64,000 nucleotides of DNA from Candidatus Abyssobacteria bacterium SURF_5 (GTDB lineage Bacteria; Abyssobacteria; SURF-5). Each line of letters begins with the position of its first letter. Positions within the stretch are counted from its first letter, which is position 1. The DNA is taken from contig QZKU01000127.1 in assembly GCA_003598085.1 (NCBI GenBank), positions 24,334 to 88,333 of the forward strand. Reading direction: 5' to 3'. The position numbers and the translations under genes are program-made. This document shows, in pieces, positions 27,814 to 36,854 of this stretch. The notes under the pieces are model-generated. The model was not told where the DNA came from, made no database searches, and saw only the letters and a list, made by a program, of their open reading frames with translations.

Positions 27814-28203
27814 ATGAAAACCGTGACGTACGGCAAGAGAAAATATCAGGTGGATGAAGGCGGCTTCCTCCTGAACCGCGACGGGTGGGACGAATTCTTT
27901 TCCGAAGGCCTCGCGCCTGACCTCAAGATCCCGCTCCTCACAAAGGAGCATTGGCAGGTGATTCACTTCATCCGAAAAACGTGCAGACAGGAAGGCAGGT
28001 GCCCGCTGGTCTATGAAACCTGCAGGGCCAACGACCTGCGCCTCAAGGACCTCCAAAGACTTTTCCCAACCGGCTATCAAAGAGGAGCCTGCAAATTGGC
28101 GGGCATCACCTACAGGGATGCCTATCCGGAATACGTGCTTATCCCTGCGGGGGGGGTCCTCCCAAGCGCCTGTTTCAGAGATACCATCCACCAAAACGTA
28201 TGA
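27814..28203 (+). CDS. DsrC/TusE-family protein, first domain (frame exits at an 8-G run)
   Basis: The protein is 129 aa from ATG 27814 behind GAGGAGG. The fold signature of the DsrC/TusE sulfur-relay superfamily is visible: DGWDEFFSEGLA, LTKEHWQVIHFIRK, then LQRLFPTGYQRGACKLAGI. The Cys in RGACKLAG sits where the penultimate DsrC Cys lies; the C-terminal Cys of true DsrC is missing. After the 8-G run (28149-28156) the frame drifts through an unrelated tail (VLPSACFRD) to a stop at 28203. Removing one G joins it to a second similar domain. The likely role is regulatory or sulfur/redox relay near the hydrogenase; this is not established. Confidence 0.75.
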   Translation: MKTVTYGKRKYQVDEGGFLLNRDGWDEFFSEGLAPDLKIPLLTKEHWQVIHFIRKTCRQEGRCPLVYETCRANDLRLKDLQRLFPTGYQRGACKLAGITYRDAYPEYVLIPAGGVLPSACFRDTIHQNV

Positions 28204-28477
28204 AGTGGACGTACACGGCTTCCTCGTCGACCCCGATCAATGGGACGAACGATATGCCTTCATCAAATCTCTTGAAATGGGCTATGTGCGTGGACTGACA
28301 GAGCGGCATTGGGAAATCATCTACTTCATTCGCGACAGCTTCCGCAAAAATGGAGTGGTGCCGACGGTATATGAAGTCTGTGAAGCTAACCGTCTTGAAC
28401 TGGAACAGCTCGAGAAGCTCTTTCCGCATGGATATCATCGAGGCGCGGTCAAGCTTGCAGGGCTGAAAATACCCTGA
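28157..28477 (+). pseudogene. Second DsrC/TusE-like domain, out of frame with the first
   Basis: In the +1 frame after the G-run the translation reads SSQAPVSEIPSTKTYEVDVHGF and continues as DPDQWDERYAFIK, LTERHWEIIYFIRD and LEKLFPHGYHRGAVKLAGL, a clear repeat of the first domain with Val replacing its Cys. There is no start codon with a ribosome-binding site of its own, so it is either fused to the first domain (220 aa when one G is removed) or silent. It could be a sequencing error, a phase-variable tract, or a real frameshift. Confidence 0.65.
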
Positions 28478-28485
28478 GTCCCCCA

Positions 28486-30489
28486 GTGGGCAAGGTGGTT
28501 CGTGTGCTCTATACGATGCTGCTGAGAGCAATCAGCGTCCTTTCCTTTCGAACGTTCACCCAAGGGGTGCGAGAACTGGAGAGATTTCATCATCGGATCG
28601 AGACGACCACCTTGCCCATCCCCGAAGAACTCAACAAGCGCAAGCGGATCATCCTCGGTGAGCTGAGAGAACGAACATTGTGGTTCATCTCTCTGAGATG
28701 GTGGGTGCCTCCCAGCATAGCGGCGGCCTGCGCCGCAGGCTCGCTCGCGAAGGTGCAATTTGCCGCTCTGCCCGTTCTGGCTGTGGCCTTATTCATTCTC
28801 GCCTATAACGGCCTCTTCTATGCCCACAGCAAATTGATGCAACAACAACTGGAATGGCAGCCGGAGCTCGTGCAGCGCTTTACTCATTGTCAGGTTGCAC
28901 TCGATTACACCGCCATGTTTCTGCTCATCCACTTCACGGGCGGCGCTTCGAGCCCTCTCATCTTCTTCTTTATTTTCCACATCATATTCGCTTCTATCCT
29001 GCTGCGCCCGCTGACCGCTTACGGCTTCGCCTCGCTTGCCGCCGTCGGTATGACGATAATATCCGCGGCCGAATACCAGGGCTGGCTGCGGCAGTATCCG
29101 GTGATATACCGCGAAAACTTTATCAATCTGATCGATTCGCCGTTCCACCTGCTGGTTACCCTCGGCTTTTTCAGCATGTCCGTCTTTATCACCGCTTTCC
29201 TGACCACCGCCATTATGATCATGCTGCGCAAGCGCATCGTGAGCCTGGCCGAACTTTCCGAAAGGTTGACCGACCTCAACAAGAAGCTCAACAGCCTGTA
29301 CATGATGACCCAGACCATCCTCTCAACTCCTCGCCTCGATCAGGTGCTCGGCAAGGTCGTTACGGAATTGGCGCAGGTCATGAACGTGCAGGGCAGTTCG
29401 GTGAAATTGCTCAGCGAGGACGGAAAACAGCTTCGATACGCGGCCGTCCACGGACTGCCCGTCGAATGGACCAACAACAAAGTGGTGGAAGTCGACAAAA
29501 GCCCTTTGAACCGGCGCATCATTGAGGGAGAACCGTTCGTTACCGGACATGCAACCCAGCGCGAGATGTTTCAGTTCGGCGAAGACCTCGTCGCCGCGCA
29601 GTTGCAATCCGTCCTTTTCGTGCCGCTCATGGTCGAAAAACGCGTCACCGGAATTCTCGGAGCATACTGCAGGCTCCATGATCGCTTTCATGAGGAAGAC
29701 GTGGAATTTTTCCGGCAGTCGGCCGGACTGGTGGCCGTCGCTCTCGAGAACGCCCGCGCCTACGAAGCTGTGGAAAAGCTTCTGCGGGATCGCTCCTGGT
29801 TCATGATGAGGGTCGCCCACAATCTGCGCGCGCCCGTGTCGGCCATCGCCAGCATCCTCGACGTCGTCAGGAGCGGCTACCTAGGCGAATTGAACCCCGA
29901 TCAAAATGAATATCTGCGGCGCGTGGACCGCAGGGCCCGCACAATGCTCCAGATAATCGAAGAACTTATGATCCTTGCCACCAGCTCCAGACAGGAGCGA
30001 GCGTTGGCGTTCGCTTCAATCGACGTGATTGAGCTCGCCCGGAGAATCCGGCGCACGTTTCAGGATGAGGCCGCGCAAAAAGGCCTCTCATTTGCCGTTA
30101 CGGTCCCCGATCAGGCGCCGGCTATCCGCGGCGACTTCGAAATGATCGAGCAGATGCTCGAAAATCTCATCTCCAACGCGATCAAGTACTCGCCGGCCGG
30201 AGGAAATGTCAACGTCGTCTTCTCGCTCACGAATAACGACACGGTCAGGATCGAAGTCAGCGACAATGGAATCGGAATTCCCAAAGCCGATATGCCGCGC
30301 CTGTTCTCCGAATTCTTTCGCGCCGAAAACGCGCGCTCCATTGAAGAACACGGCACCGGTCTCGGACTCGCGATTGTCAAGGAGATCGTGGAACAACATG
30401 AAGGACGAATCCTTGTGGAGAGTGAAGAAGGATTTGGCACTATCTTTGTAGTGCATCTTCCTGTTGCTCGCAAGGAGGAAAAACAATGA
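28486..30489 (+). CDS. Membrane histidine kinase with GAF domain in the hydrogenase operon
   Basis: The protein is up to 667 aa from GTG 28486; ATG 28516 is an alternative start. About six hydrophobic segments at residues 70-255 (WWVPPSIAAACAAG, VLAVALFILAYNGL, AMFLLIHFTGG, LIFFFIFHIIFASILL, LVTLGFFSMSVFITAFL) form a membrane sensor without a large periplasmic loop. A GAF domain (residues about 280-425), HisKA (RVAHNLRAPVSAI) and HATPase (LENLISNAIKYSP, VSDNGIGIP, GTGLGLAIVKEI) follow. It lies eight bases after the DsrC-like frame and overlaps hydG by four bases. A membrane redox or quinone signal is plausible given its neighbours. Confidence 0.93.
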   Translation: MGKVVRVLYTMLLRAISVLSFRTFTQGVRELERFHHRIETTTLPIPEELNKRKRIILGELRERTLWFISLRWWVPPSIAAACAAGSLAKVQFAALPVLAVALFILAYNGLFYAHSKLMQQQLEWQPELVQRFTHCQVALDYTAMFLLIHFTGGASSPLIFFFIFHIIFASILLRPLTAYGFASLAAVGMTIISAAEYQGWLRQYPVIYRENFINLIDSPFHLLVTLGFFSMSVFITAFLTTAIMIMLRKRIVSLAELSERLTDLNKKLNSLYMMTQTILSTPRLDQVLGKVVTELAQVMNVQGSSVKLLSEDGKQLRYAAVHGLPVEWTNNKVVEVDKSPLNRRIIEGEPFVTGHATQREMFQFGEDLVAAQLQSVLFVPLMVEKRVTGILGAYCRLHDRFHEEDVEFFRQSAGLVAVALENARAYEAVEKLLRDRSWFMMRVAHNLRAPVSAIASILDVVRSGYLGELNPDQNEYLRRVDRRARTMLQIIEELMILATSSRQERALAFASIDVIELARRIRRTFQDEAAQKGLSFAVTVPDQAPAIRGDFEMIEQMLENLISNAIKYSPAGGNVNVVFSLTNNDTVRIEVSDNGIGIPKADMPRLFSEFFRAENARSIEEHGTGLGLAIVKEIVEQHEGRILVESEEGFGTIFVVHLPVARKEEKQ

Positions 30490-31892
30490 TCACCAGCACT
30501 AAAACCACAAATGAGTCTTTCATAGACGAGGTCGCAATACTGGAAGGCCTCGAAGCCGGCGAGCGCTCAGACGCCGGCCGCGTTCGAGACGCCATCGATA
30601 AGGCGCTTGATTTGCATGGGCTGAACCTCGAAGAAGTCGCAACCCTGCTTCAATGCGAAGAGCCGGAACTGTGCGAAGAGATGTTCGGCGCCGCCCGCAA
30701 AGCCAAGGAGTCAATATACGGCAAGCGTCTCGTCCTGTTCGCGCCGCTCTATATCTCGAATTTCTGCCAGAACAATTGCCTCTACTGCGCGTTTCGCTCA
30801 ACGAATCTGAACGTGAGACGCAGGGCGCTGACACAGCAGGAGATTGCCGCCGAAATTCGCACCCTCGAGAAGATGGGACATAAACGGATCCTGCTCGTCT
30901 CCGGGGATGCGCCTTCCCGCAACAACCTGGACTATATCTGCGAGTCGATCCAGACCATATACGAAACCCGGTGCGATCGCGGCGAGATCCGGCGAGTGAA
31001 CGTAAACATCGCACCCCTGAGCGTCGAGGAATTCCGGAGGTTGCACGCTAGCAAAATAGGAACGTACCAACTGTTCCAGGAAACCTACCACATCGGCGCC
31101 TATCGGAAAATGCACGTCTCCGGCTCGAAGACGGACTACCACTGGCGGCTCAATGCGGTCGGCCGCGCGTTTGAGGCGGGCATTAATGACGTCGGAGTCG
31201 GCGTCCTTTTCGGACTCTATGATTACCGCTTTGAGGTGCTCGCGCTGCTCCAGCACATTCGACACCTCGAACTCGTCTATGGAGTCGGGCCGCATACCAT
31301 CAGCGTTCCCCGCATCGAGCCGGCCGAAGGCTCCACCGTGGCGTCCAATCCGCCGTATCCGGTTTCCGACGAAGCCTTCAAAAAAATCGTGGCGATACTT
31401 CGCCTTGCGGTTCCCTACACCGGAATGATCATGAGCACCCGCGAGACGCCCGAGATGCGAGCGATAACCTTCGGGTTGGGCATTTCCCAAATCAGCGCCG
31501 CCAGCCGCACCGATCCCGGCGGCTATTCGGAAGGCGATCGGGTGACCGCGCAGTTCCAATTGGGTGATCACCGCAGCGTCGATGAGGTTATCCATGACCT
31601 GGTGCAGATGGGATACATCCCTTCCTTCTGCACCGCCTGCTACAGGCTCGGACGGACCGGGCAGGACTTCATGGACCTGGCCAAGCCCGGCCTCATCAAG
31701 CTGTATTGCCTGCCGAACGCCATTCTGACATTCAAGGAATACCTTGAAGATTATGCGAGTGAGACAACACGGGCAGCCGGCCTCTCAGCCATAGAGAAAC
31801 ACCTCGAGGATATCCCGTCCAAGCAACGATATGCCGAAGCCCGCAAAAGGCTCCTGAGAATCGAACGGGGTGAACGAGATATCTATTTCTGA
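30486..31892 (+). CDS. hydG: [FeFe] hydrogenase maturase HydG (radical SAM tyrosine lyase)
   Basis: The protein is 468 aa, full HydG length. The radical-SAM cluster motif C-x3-C-x2-C is in NFCQNNCLYCAFR. The HydG-specific C-terminal C-x2-C-x22-C starts at SFCTACYRLG and ends at IKLYCLP, separating it from ThiH. It cleaves tyrosine to supply CO and cyanide for the H-cluster 2Fe subsite. It overlaps the kinase gene by four bases and has AAGGAGG before its ATG, so it is translated with the signalling genes. Confidence 0.96.
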   Translation: MITSTKTTNESFIDEVAILEGLEAGERSDAGRVRDAIDKALDLHGLNLEEVATLLQCEEPELCEEMFGAARKAKESIYGKRLVLFAPLYISNFCQNNCLYCAFRSTNLNVRRRALTQQEIAAEIRTLEKMGHKRILLVSGDAPSRNNLDYICESIQTIYETRCDRGEIRRVNVNIAPLSVEEFRRLHASKIGTYQLFQETYHIGAYRKMHVSGSKTDYHWRLNAVGRAFEAGINDVGVGVLFGLYDYRFEVLALLQHIRHLELVYGVGPHTISVPRIEPAEGSTVASNPPYPVSDEAFKKIVAILRLAVPYTGMIMSTRETPEMRAITFGLGISQISAASRTDPGGYSEGDRVTAQFQLGDHRSVDEVIHDLVQMGYIPSFCTACYRLGRTGQDFMDLAKPGLIKLYCLPNAILTFKEYLEDYASETTRAAGLSAIEKHLEDIPSKQRYAEARKRLLRIERGERDIYF

Positions 31893-31934
31893 TTCGATAA
31901 CGCCTACGCCTTCCTCTTAGGCGGGTCACAGGGC

Positions 31935-31977
31935 CATCCCCCGCGCGCATCCCCCCCAATACCGCGCGCGGGGGATG
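31935..31977 (+). promoter_or_regulatory. Strong intercistronic hairpin between hydG and hydF
   Basis: A perfect 14-bp stem: CATCCCCCGCGCGC (31935-31948) pairs with GCGCGCGGGGGATG (31964-31977) across a 15-nt loop containing a C7 run. No T-run follows; instead a GAGCCGGCTC palindrome comes next. It is unlikely to be a simple terminator because hydF continues the operon. It could be an RNA processing or stability element, or an attenuator. Confidence 0.6.
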
Positions 31978-32015
31978 AGCCGGCTCGAGAACAGCATGAG
32001 CTGAAAAGGAAAACC

Positions 32016-33329
32016 ATGGGTCAACGCGCACCGAAGGGTATTAGGCTTCACATCGGTCTTTTCGGGCGGCGCAATGTGGGTAAATCCAGCCTGCTGAACG
32101 CCATCACCCGTCAACAGGTCTCTATAGTCTCCGAACAGGCCGGCACAACCACCGACCCCGTCGAAAAACCGATGGAACTCCTGCCGCTCGGCCCCGTCCT
32201 GTTTATCGATACAGCCGGCATCGACGACGTGGGCGCCCTCGGGGAATTGCGCGTCAAGAGAACGCGCCAGGTGTTCGAGCGAACGGACCTCGGTGTCCTG
32301 ATCACCGAGCCCAACACATGGGGCGCCTTCGAAGAACAACTCCTCGAGCAACTCCGGTCGCTGCATATCCCGGTCCTTGTCGTCTTCAACAAGATCGACC
32401 TCGACCAGCCCAATCCTGCGATTTTGGAGCACCTCATTTCCTCCAAAATCCCCGTAGTCAAAACGGCGGCCTCTCAAAACGTCGGAATCCTGGATTTTCG
32501 GCAGGCCCTGCTCGATGCCGCCCCGCCTGAATTCATCAATAACCCCGCTATCCTTGCCGATCTCATCGGGCCGGGTGAGATGGCGGTGCTGGTGATCCCA
32601 ATCGATAAAGAGGCGCCGAAGGGACGCTTGATTCTGCCGCAGGTGCAGGCCATCCGCGATCTGCTCGATAACGACTCGTGCTGCGTGATCGTGAAGGAGC
32701 GCGAGCTTCGCGATGCGCTCGAAAGCCTGAAACGACCGCCAAGGCTGGTAGTGACCGACTCGCAAGTTTTTCTGAAAGTAGCCGCCGACACCCCGCGCTC
32801 CATCAAATTAACTTCGTTTTCAATCCTGTTCGCGCGCTACAAAGGAAATCTGCTCGAGCAGGTTCTGGGAGCGCTGGCTATCAAAAGGCTCAAACGCGGC
32901 GACCGAATTCTCATTGCCGAAGCCTGCTCACATCACCCGATCGCGGAGGATATCGGCCGCGTCAAAATCCCGCGCTGGCTTACCCAGTTTGTCGGCGGAA
33001 AGCTTGAGTTCGATACGGTCCAAGGACACGACTTTCCCGAGAACTTGTCGATCTACAAGTTGATCGTTCATTGCGGCGCCTGCATGTTGAACCGCCGCGA
33101 GATGCTCAGTCGCCACATCAAGGCGCGACGGGCAGGCGTGCCGCTTACAAATTACGGGCTCGTCATCGCTTACTCGCTCGGCATCCTCGAGCGCGCCCTC
33201 GAGCCTTTCCCTTCCGCGCTTGACCTGTTGAATGAACACAAGGAATGCCCTCATGAACCACCAGGAAATACTCGAATGGTTGAAGGAGAAAGACCGGCGA
33301 AATCTCCGGGAACTATGGCGGCAGGCTGA
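32016..33329 (+). CDS. hydF: [FeFe] hydrogenase maturation GTPase HydF
   Basis: The protein is 437 aa. An N-terminal GTPase domain has P-loop GRRNVGKSS, G2 Thr region AGTTTDPV, G3 DTAG and G4 NKID. The C-terminal scaffold domain carries the HydF cluster ligands C-x-H (EACSHHP) and H-C-x2-C (VHCGACM). It is the scaffold that delivers the 2Fe subcluster to HydA. Its last 25 or so residues (PHEPPGNTRMVEGERP onward) are encoded inside hydE in another frame and look non-homologous, so the gene may have extended at its 3' end. AAGGAAAACC precedes the ATG. Confidence 0.95.
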   Translation: MGQRAPKGIRLHIGLFGRRNVGKSSLLNAITRQQVSIVSEQAGTTTDPVEKPMELLPLGPVLFIDTAGIDDVGALGELRVKRTRQVFERTDLGVLITEPNTWGAFEEQLLEQLRSLHIPVLVVFNKIDLDQPNPAILEHLISSKIPVVKTAASQNVGILDFRQALLDAAPPEFINNPAILADLIGPGEMAVLVIPIDKEAPKGRLILPQVQAIRDLLDNDSCCVIVKERELRDALESLKRPPRLVVTDSQVFLKVAADTPRSIKLTSFSILFARYKGNLLEQVLGALAIKRLKRGDRILIAEACSHHPIAEDIGRVKIPRWLTQFVGGKLEFDTVQGHDFPENLSIYKLIVHCGACMLNRREMLSRHIKARRAGVPLTNYGLVIAYSLGILERALEPFPSALDLLNEHKECPHEPPGNTRMVEGERPAKSPGTMAAG

Positions 33330-34302
33330 CGCAAGCAGGCGCCTGCACGTTGGCGACGAGGTGCACCTGCGCGGGCTGACCGAAATATCAAACCACTGCG
33401 TCCGCCAGTGCGGCTATTGCGGGCTGCGTGCCGGCAACTCCTACATCGAGCGCTACCGGATGAACAAGACCGAAATCATGGAGTGCGCCGGCGAATGCGT
33501 CCGGCGCGAATACGGCACGATTGTCTTGCAGGCCGGCGAAGATTACGGAATTAAAACTCCAGCCCTTTCGAACCTTATTCAAAGGATAAAAGCGGAGACC
33601 CCGCTTGCGGTCACATTGAGCATGGGCGAGCGCCCGCTTGCAGACCTCTCCGAATGGCGCAATGCGGGCGCCGACCGGTATCTGCTCCGCTTCGAGACTT
33701 CCGACCGCCACCTGTACGAGTTGATTCATCCCGCGTACAAAGGAAGAAAGTCCGACAGGATCGTGACACTGCGCGTGCTCAAATCGCTTGGCTATGAAAT
33801 CGGCGGCGGAGTCATGGTTGGCATTCCAGGCCAGACATATGAAAGTCTGGCGCGCGACATCGAGATCTTCCGCGAACTCGACCTCGACATGATCGGGATC
33901 GGCCCCTATCTGCCGCATCCGCAAACGCCGCTCGGGCGCGGAGAATGGAAACGAAATATTTCCGAAGCTGAACAGGCGCCAAATGATGAAGAAACGACGC
34001 TCAAAATGTTCGCGCTCTCCCGTATCGCCTGTCCCGAAGCGAACATCCCCGCAACCACTGCCCTCGCGACTCTTAATCCGCAGTCAGGAATCGAGGCCGG
34101 CCTCATGAGGGGCGCCAACGTGCTTATGCCCGACCTCACTCCACAGCGGTTCAGAAACAATTATCAGATATATCCCGACAGACAAGCCATCCACGACTCG
34201 CATGACCTGAGCTTGCGGCGACGCCTCGAAAACATCGACCGGCGGCCCGGCGTCGGGCCCGGCGGTCGCTTCGATCGGCTCTCCGAGATCATTGCCTTGT
34301 AG
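33253..34302 (+). CDS. hydE: [FeFe] hydrogenase maturase HydE (radical SAM)
   Basis: The protein is about 349 aa. The radical-SAM motif C-x3-C-x2-C is in NHCVRQCGYCGLR. HydE-type segments include TIVLQAGEDYG, YLLRFETSDRHLYELIHP, VGIPGQTYESLARDI and GIGPYLPHPQTPL. It takes part in building the bridging dithiolate ligand of the H-cluster. I choose ATG 33253 (AAGGA eight bases upstream) over ATG 33232. It overlaps hydF by 77 bp. It closes the hydrogenase operon; the 159-bp gap to the convergent gene shows no clear terminator. Confidence 0.95.
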   Translation: MNHQEILEWLKEKDRRNLRELWRQADASRRLHVGDEVHLRGLTEISNHCVRQCGYCGLRAGNSYIERYRMNKTEIMECAGECVRREYGTIVLQAGEDYGIKTPALSNLIQRIKAETPLAVTLSMGERPLADLSEWRNAGADRYLLRFETSDRHLYELIHPAYKGRKSDRIVTLRVLKSLGYEIGGGVMVGIPGQTYESLARDIEIFRELDLDMIGIGPYLPHPQTPLGRGEWKRNISEAEQAPNDEETTLKMFALSRIACPEANIPATTALATLNPQSGIEAGLMRGANVLMPDLTPQRFRNNYQIYPDRQAIHDSHDLSLRRRLENIDRRPGVGPGGRFDRLSEIIAL

Positions 34303-34461
34303 CAAAGGAAAGCCGCCTGTTGCCTTGGTGCAAATTGAAGGTCTACATCATTGTCATCCAGATAGATTTCTGTCTTGCGGGAAATGGCTCAGCAGATCGC
34401 CGTGAAATGGCAAGAGCAGGAGGTAATAATACTGAGAGCGTGAACGGATAAGGGGAATTTC

Positions 34462-36642
34462 TTAGGAAACCTTCACCTTTTGAAGCTCTCCGGTCGGAAT
34501 TTCCTTATCTGTGTTTTCTGTCGCGGCAACCCGCTTCAGCAGAATTCGGCTGTCCGCAACGACGCATCCCTTGCCCGCAGGATACACGATGAGCGGGTTG
34601 ATATCGAGTTCGGCGATCTCGGGATGATCGGTCACCATCTGAGAAAGCCGCAAAATGCAGTCCTTGATCGCGTCAATGTCGGATGCCGGTATCCCGCGGA
34701 TGCCGGTCAATATCCGATAGGATTTGATCGAGCGAATCATCAACTCTGCGCTGATCTCCCACATGGGCGCCAGGCGAAACGTGACGTCCTTCAGCGCCTC
34801 GACAAACGTGCCGCCCAGACCAAACATGCAGATGGGACCGAATTTTTCGTCCCTCGCAGCGCCCAGGATCACCTCGACTCCGCCGCGCGCCATGCGCTCG
34901 ATGAGAATCCCCTTGATCTCGGCTGCCGGATTCACCTTTCTTACATTAGCGAGAATCTCAGTGTATGCCTTTTGAGCCTGACGGACCGAATTGATCTTTA
35001 ATTGCACGCCGCCCGCCTCAAATTTGTGCACGATATCGGGCGAACAAATTTTCACTGCGACCGGCAAACCCACCTGATCGACCGCCGCCTCGATCTCCGA
35101 TTCGTCTTTAATAAGCACGCTCTTCAGCACCGGAAAGCCGTAGCACTGGAGTATCTCATTCGCTTCCTTTTCCGGAAGAAACGCCCTCTCTTTGTTGCGG
35201 AGTTTCCCCGCGATAATCTGCGCCGCCGTCTCGGAGTCGGCGGCGACGCGCCTGATCTCACGCTTGCCGAGTGTCAGGCGATTGCCAAACCGCTCCATTG
35301 ACGCCATCGCCCTGACGGCTTCCTCGGGGAACGCATAATTCGGAATCCCATGCTGCTCCAGATACCTCACTCCCTCGGATACGTCGACCACACCCATAAA
35401 AGAGCAAAGCACCGGTTTGTTGATTCCCTTCGTCACGCGCGGCACAATTTCAGCCGTGGCCATTATGTCCGTCATCGCCTGCGGAGTCAGAATGATGATC
35501 CCGCCGTCGACGGCCTCGTCCATCAGGATGTCGCGGATTGCAAGCTCGTACCGCTCGTGGGTCGCATCTCCGATGATATCGACCGGGTTGTTGATACACG
35601 CTGTCACCGGCAGATGCTGCCTCAATTTTTCGCAGGTCTCGGGCGACAGGGACGCAAGCTTTAATCCGTGCCGAATAGCAGCGTCGGTGGCGATAATGCC
35701 CGGCCCGCCTGCATTCGTGATCACCGCTATCCTGTTGCCCTTCGGCATCGGCTGATTTGCGAATGCAGCCGCGGTATTAAACAATTCGCTCGTGCTCTCG
35801 ACGCGCTGAATCCCGCTCTGCAGAAAGAGGGCGTCGTACGCCAGATCCGAGCCGGCAAGTGAACCCGTGTGCGAAGCAGCCGCGCGCGCACCCTCGGGAG
35901 AACGACCCGATTTCATCGCCAGGATCGGTTTGTGAGAGTCCCAGGTTATCTCACTGGCGATCTCAATGAACCGCCGGCCGTCGCTGATGTCCTCGAGGTA
36001 CATGAGGATCACATCCGTTTCCGGGTCGTCCTTGAGATACCTGAGCAGGTCCAATTCATTCACATCGGCCTTATTGCCGAAGCTGACAAACTTGGAGAAT
36101 CCGATCCCTTCGCCCTCGGCAAAATCGAGGACAGCGGTCCCCAGCGCGCCCGATTGAGAGATAAAAGCAATGTTGCCCGGCCGGGGCATCTTGCGCGCAA
36201 AACTGGCGTTCATACAGACGCTCGGGTTTGTATTTATGATCCCGAGACAATTGGGGCCGATCAGGCGCAGCCCGCGTTTCCGGACCACTTCCTTCAGCCG
36301 CACCTCAAGCTCCGCCCCACGACCAAGGACCTCCTTAAAGCCGGAGCTGATGACCACCACCCCTTTTACCCTTTTCTCGATGGCCTCCTCAACTACCGGA
36401 AGCACAGATTCGGCAGGAACAATGATAATCGCAACGTCGACTTCGTCGGGAGTATCCAGCAGGCGCGGATATGCTCTCACTCCGTGTACTGCCTTAGCCT
36501 TGGGATTTACCGGATAAAGAACGCCCTGATAACCCGCGAGCAAGTTGCTGAATATGGCGAGACCCACGCTCCCCGCCCGGTTCGTTGCTCCAACCACCGC
36601 AATGGATTTCGGATTCAATATCTGTTCCAGATCATTGCTCAT
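34462..36642 (-). CDS. ADP-forming acetate/acyl-CoA synthetase, fused alpha-beta form (copy 2)
   Basis: The protein is 726 aa with the same architecture as the copy at 14700-16805: ILNPKSIAVVGATNRAGSVG, GPNCLGIINTN, FISQSGALGTAVLDFA, phospho-His segment ASHTGSLAGSD, then ATP-grasp part ILQCYGFPVLKSVLI, AVKICSPDIVHKFEAGG and MFGLGGTFVEALKDVTF. It is likely to make ATP from acyl-CoA. It is convergent with the hydrogenase operon and has its own sigma-54 promoter, unlike copy 1. The two copies are clearly divergent from each other, so different acyl substrates are possible. Confidence 0.92.
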   Translation of the reverse strand: MSNDLEQILNPKSIAVVGATNRAGSVGLAIFSNLLAGYQGVLYPVNPKAKAVHGVRAYPRLLDTPDEVDVAIIIVPAESVLPVVEEAIEKRVKGVVVISSGFKEVLGRGAELEVRLKEVVRKRGLRLIGPNCLGIINTNPSVCMNASFARKMPRPGNIAFISQSGALGTAVLDFAEGEGIGFSKFVSFGNKADVNELDLLRYLKDDPETDVILMYLEDISDGRRFIEIASEITWDSHKPILAMKSGRSPEGARAAASHTGSLAGSDLAYDALFLQSGIQRVESTSELFNTAAAFANQPMPKGNRIAVITNAGGPGIIATDAAIRHGLKLASLSPETCEKLRQHLPVTACINNPVDIIGDATHERYELAIRDILMDEAVDGGIIILTPQAMTDIMATAEIVPRVTKGINKPVLCSFMGVVDVSEGVRYLEQHGIPNYAFPEEAVRAMASMERFGNRLTLGKREIRRVAADSETAAQIIAGKLRNKERAFLPEKEANEILQCYGFPVLKSVLIKDESEIEAAVDQVGLPVAVKICSPDIVHKFEAGGVQLKINSVRQAQKAYTEILANVRKVNPAAEIKGILIERMARGGVEVILGAARDEKFGPICMFGLGGTFVEALKDVTFRLAPMWEISAELMIRSIKSYRILTGIRGIPASDIDAIKDCILRLSQMVTDHPEIAELDINPLIVYPAGKGCVVADSRILLKRVAATENTDKEIPTGELQKVKVS

Positions 36643-36738
36643 CGGTTACTGATCCCCTTGCATTATGAAAAAACATCCACTGTACCATACACGTTGCGGC
36701 CCGGATGGTTTTGCACCCCCCAATTGTTCCTTCAAAGT

Positions 36739-36752
36739 GCAATAGCCGTGCC
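36739..36752 (-). promoter_or_regulatory. Sigma-54 promoter for the second ADP-forming synthetase
   Basis: The minus strand reads CGGCACGGCTATTGCA: GGCAC-N5-TTGCA with exact GG-N10-GC spacing, about 100 bp upstream of the gene start. Confidence 0.78.
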
Positions 36753-36854
36753 GAACTGATTTCGCTCTTTTTCCACTTAATTTTGACACAAAAACAGGCA
36801 TCTTGTGGAGGAATCCGGTGATTTTCGCCGAAATCGGGTTGGAAACTGAAAGGC

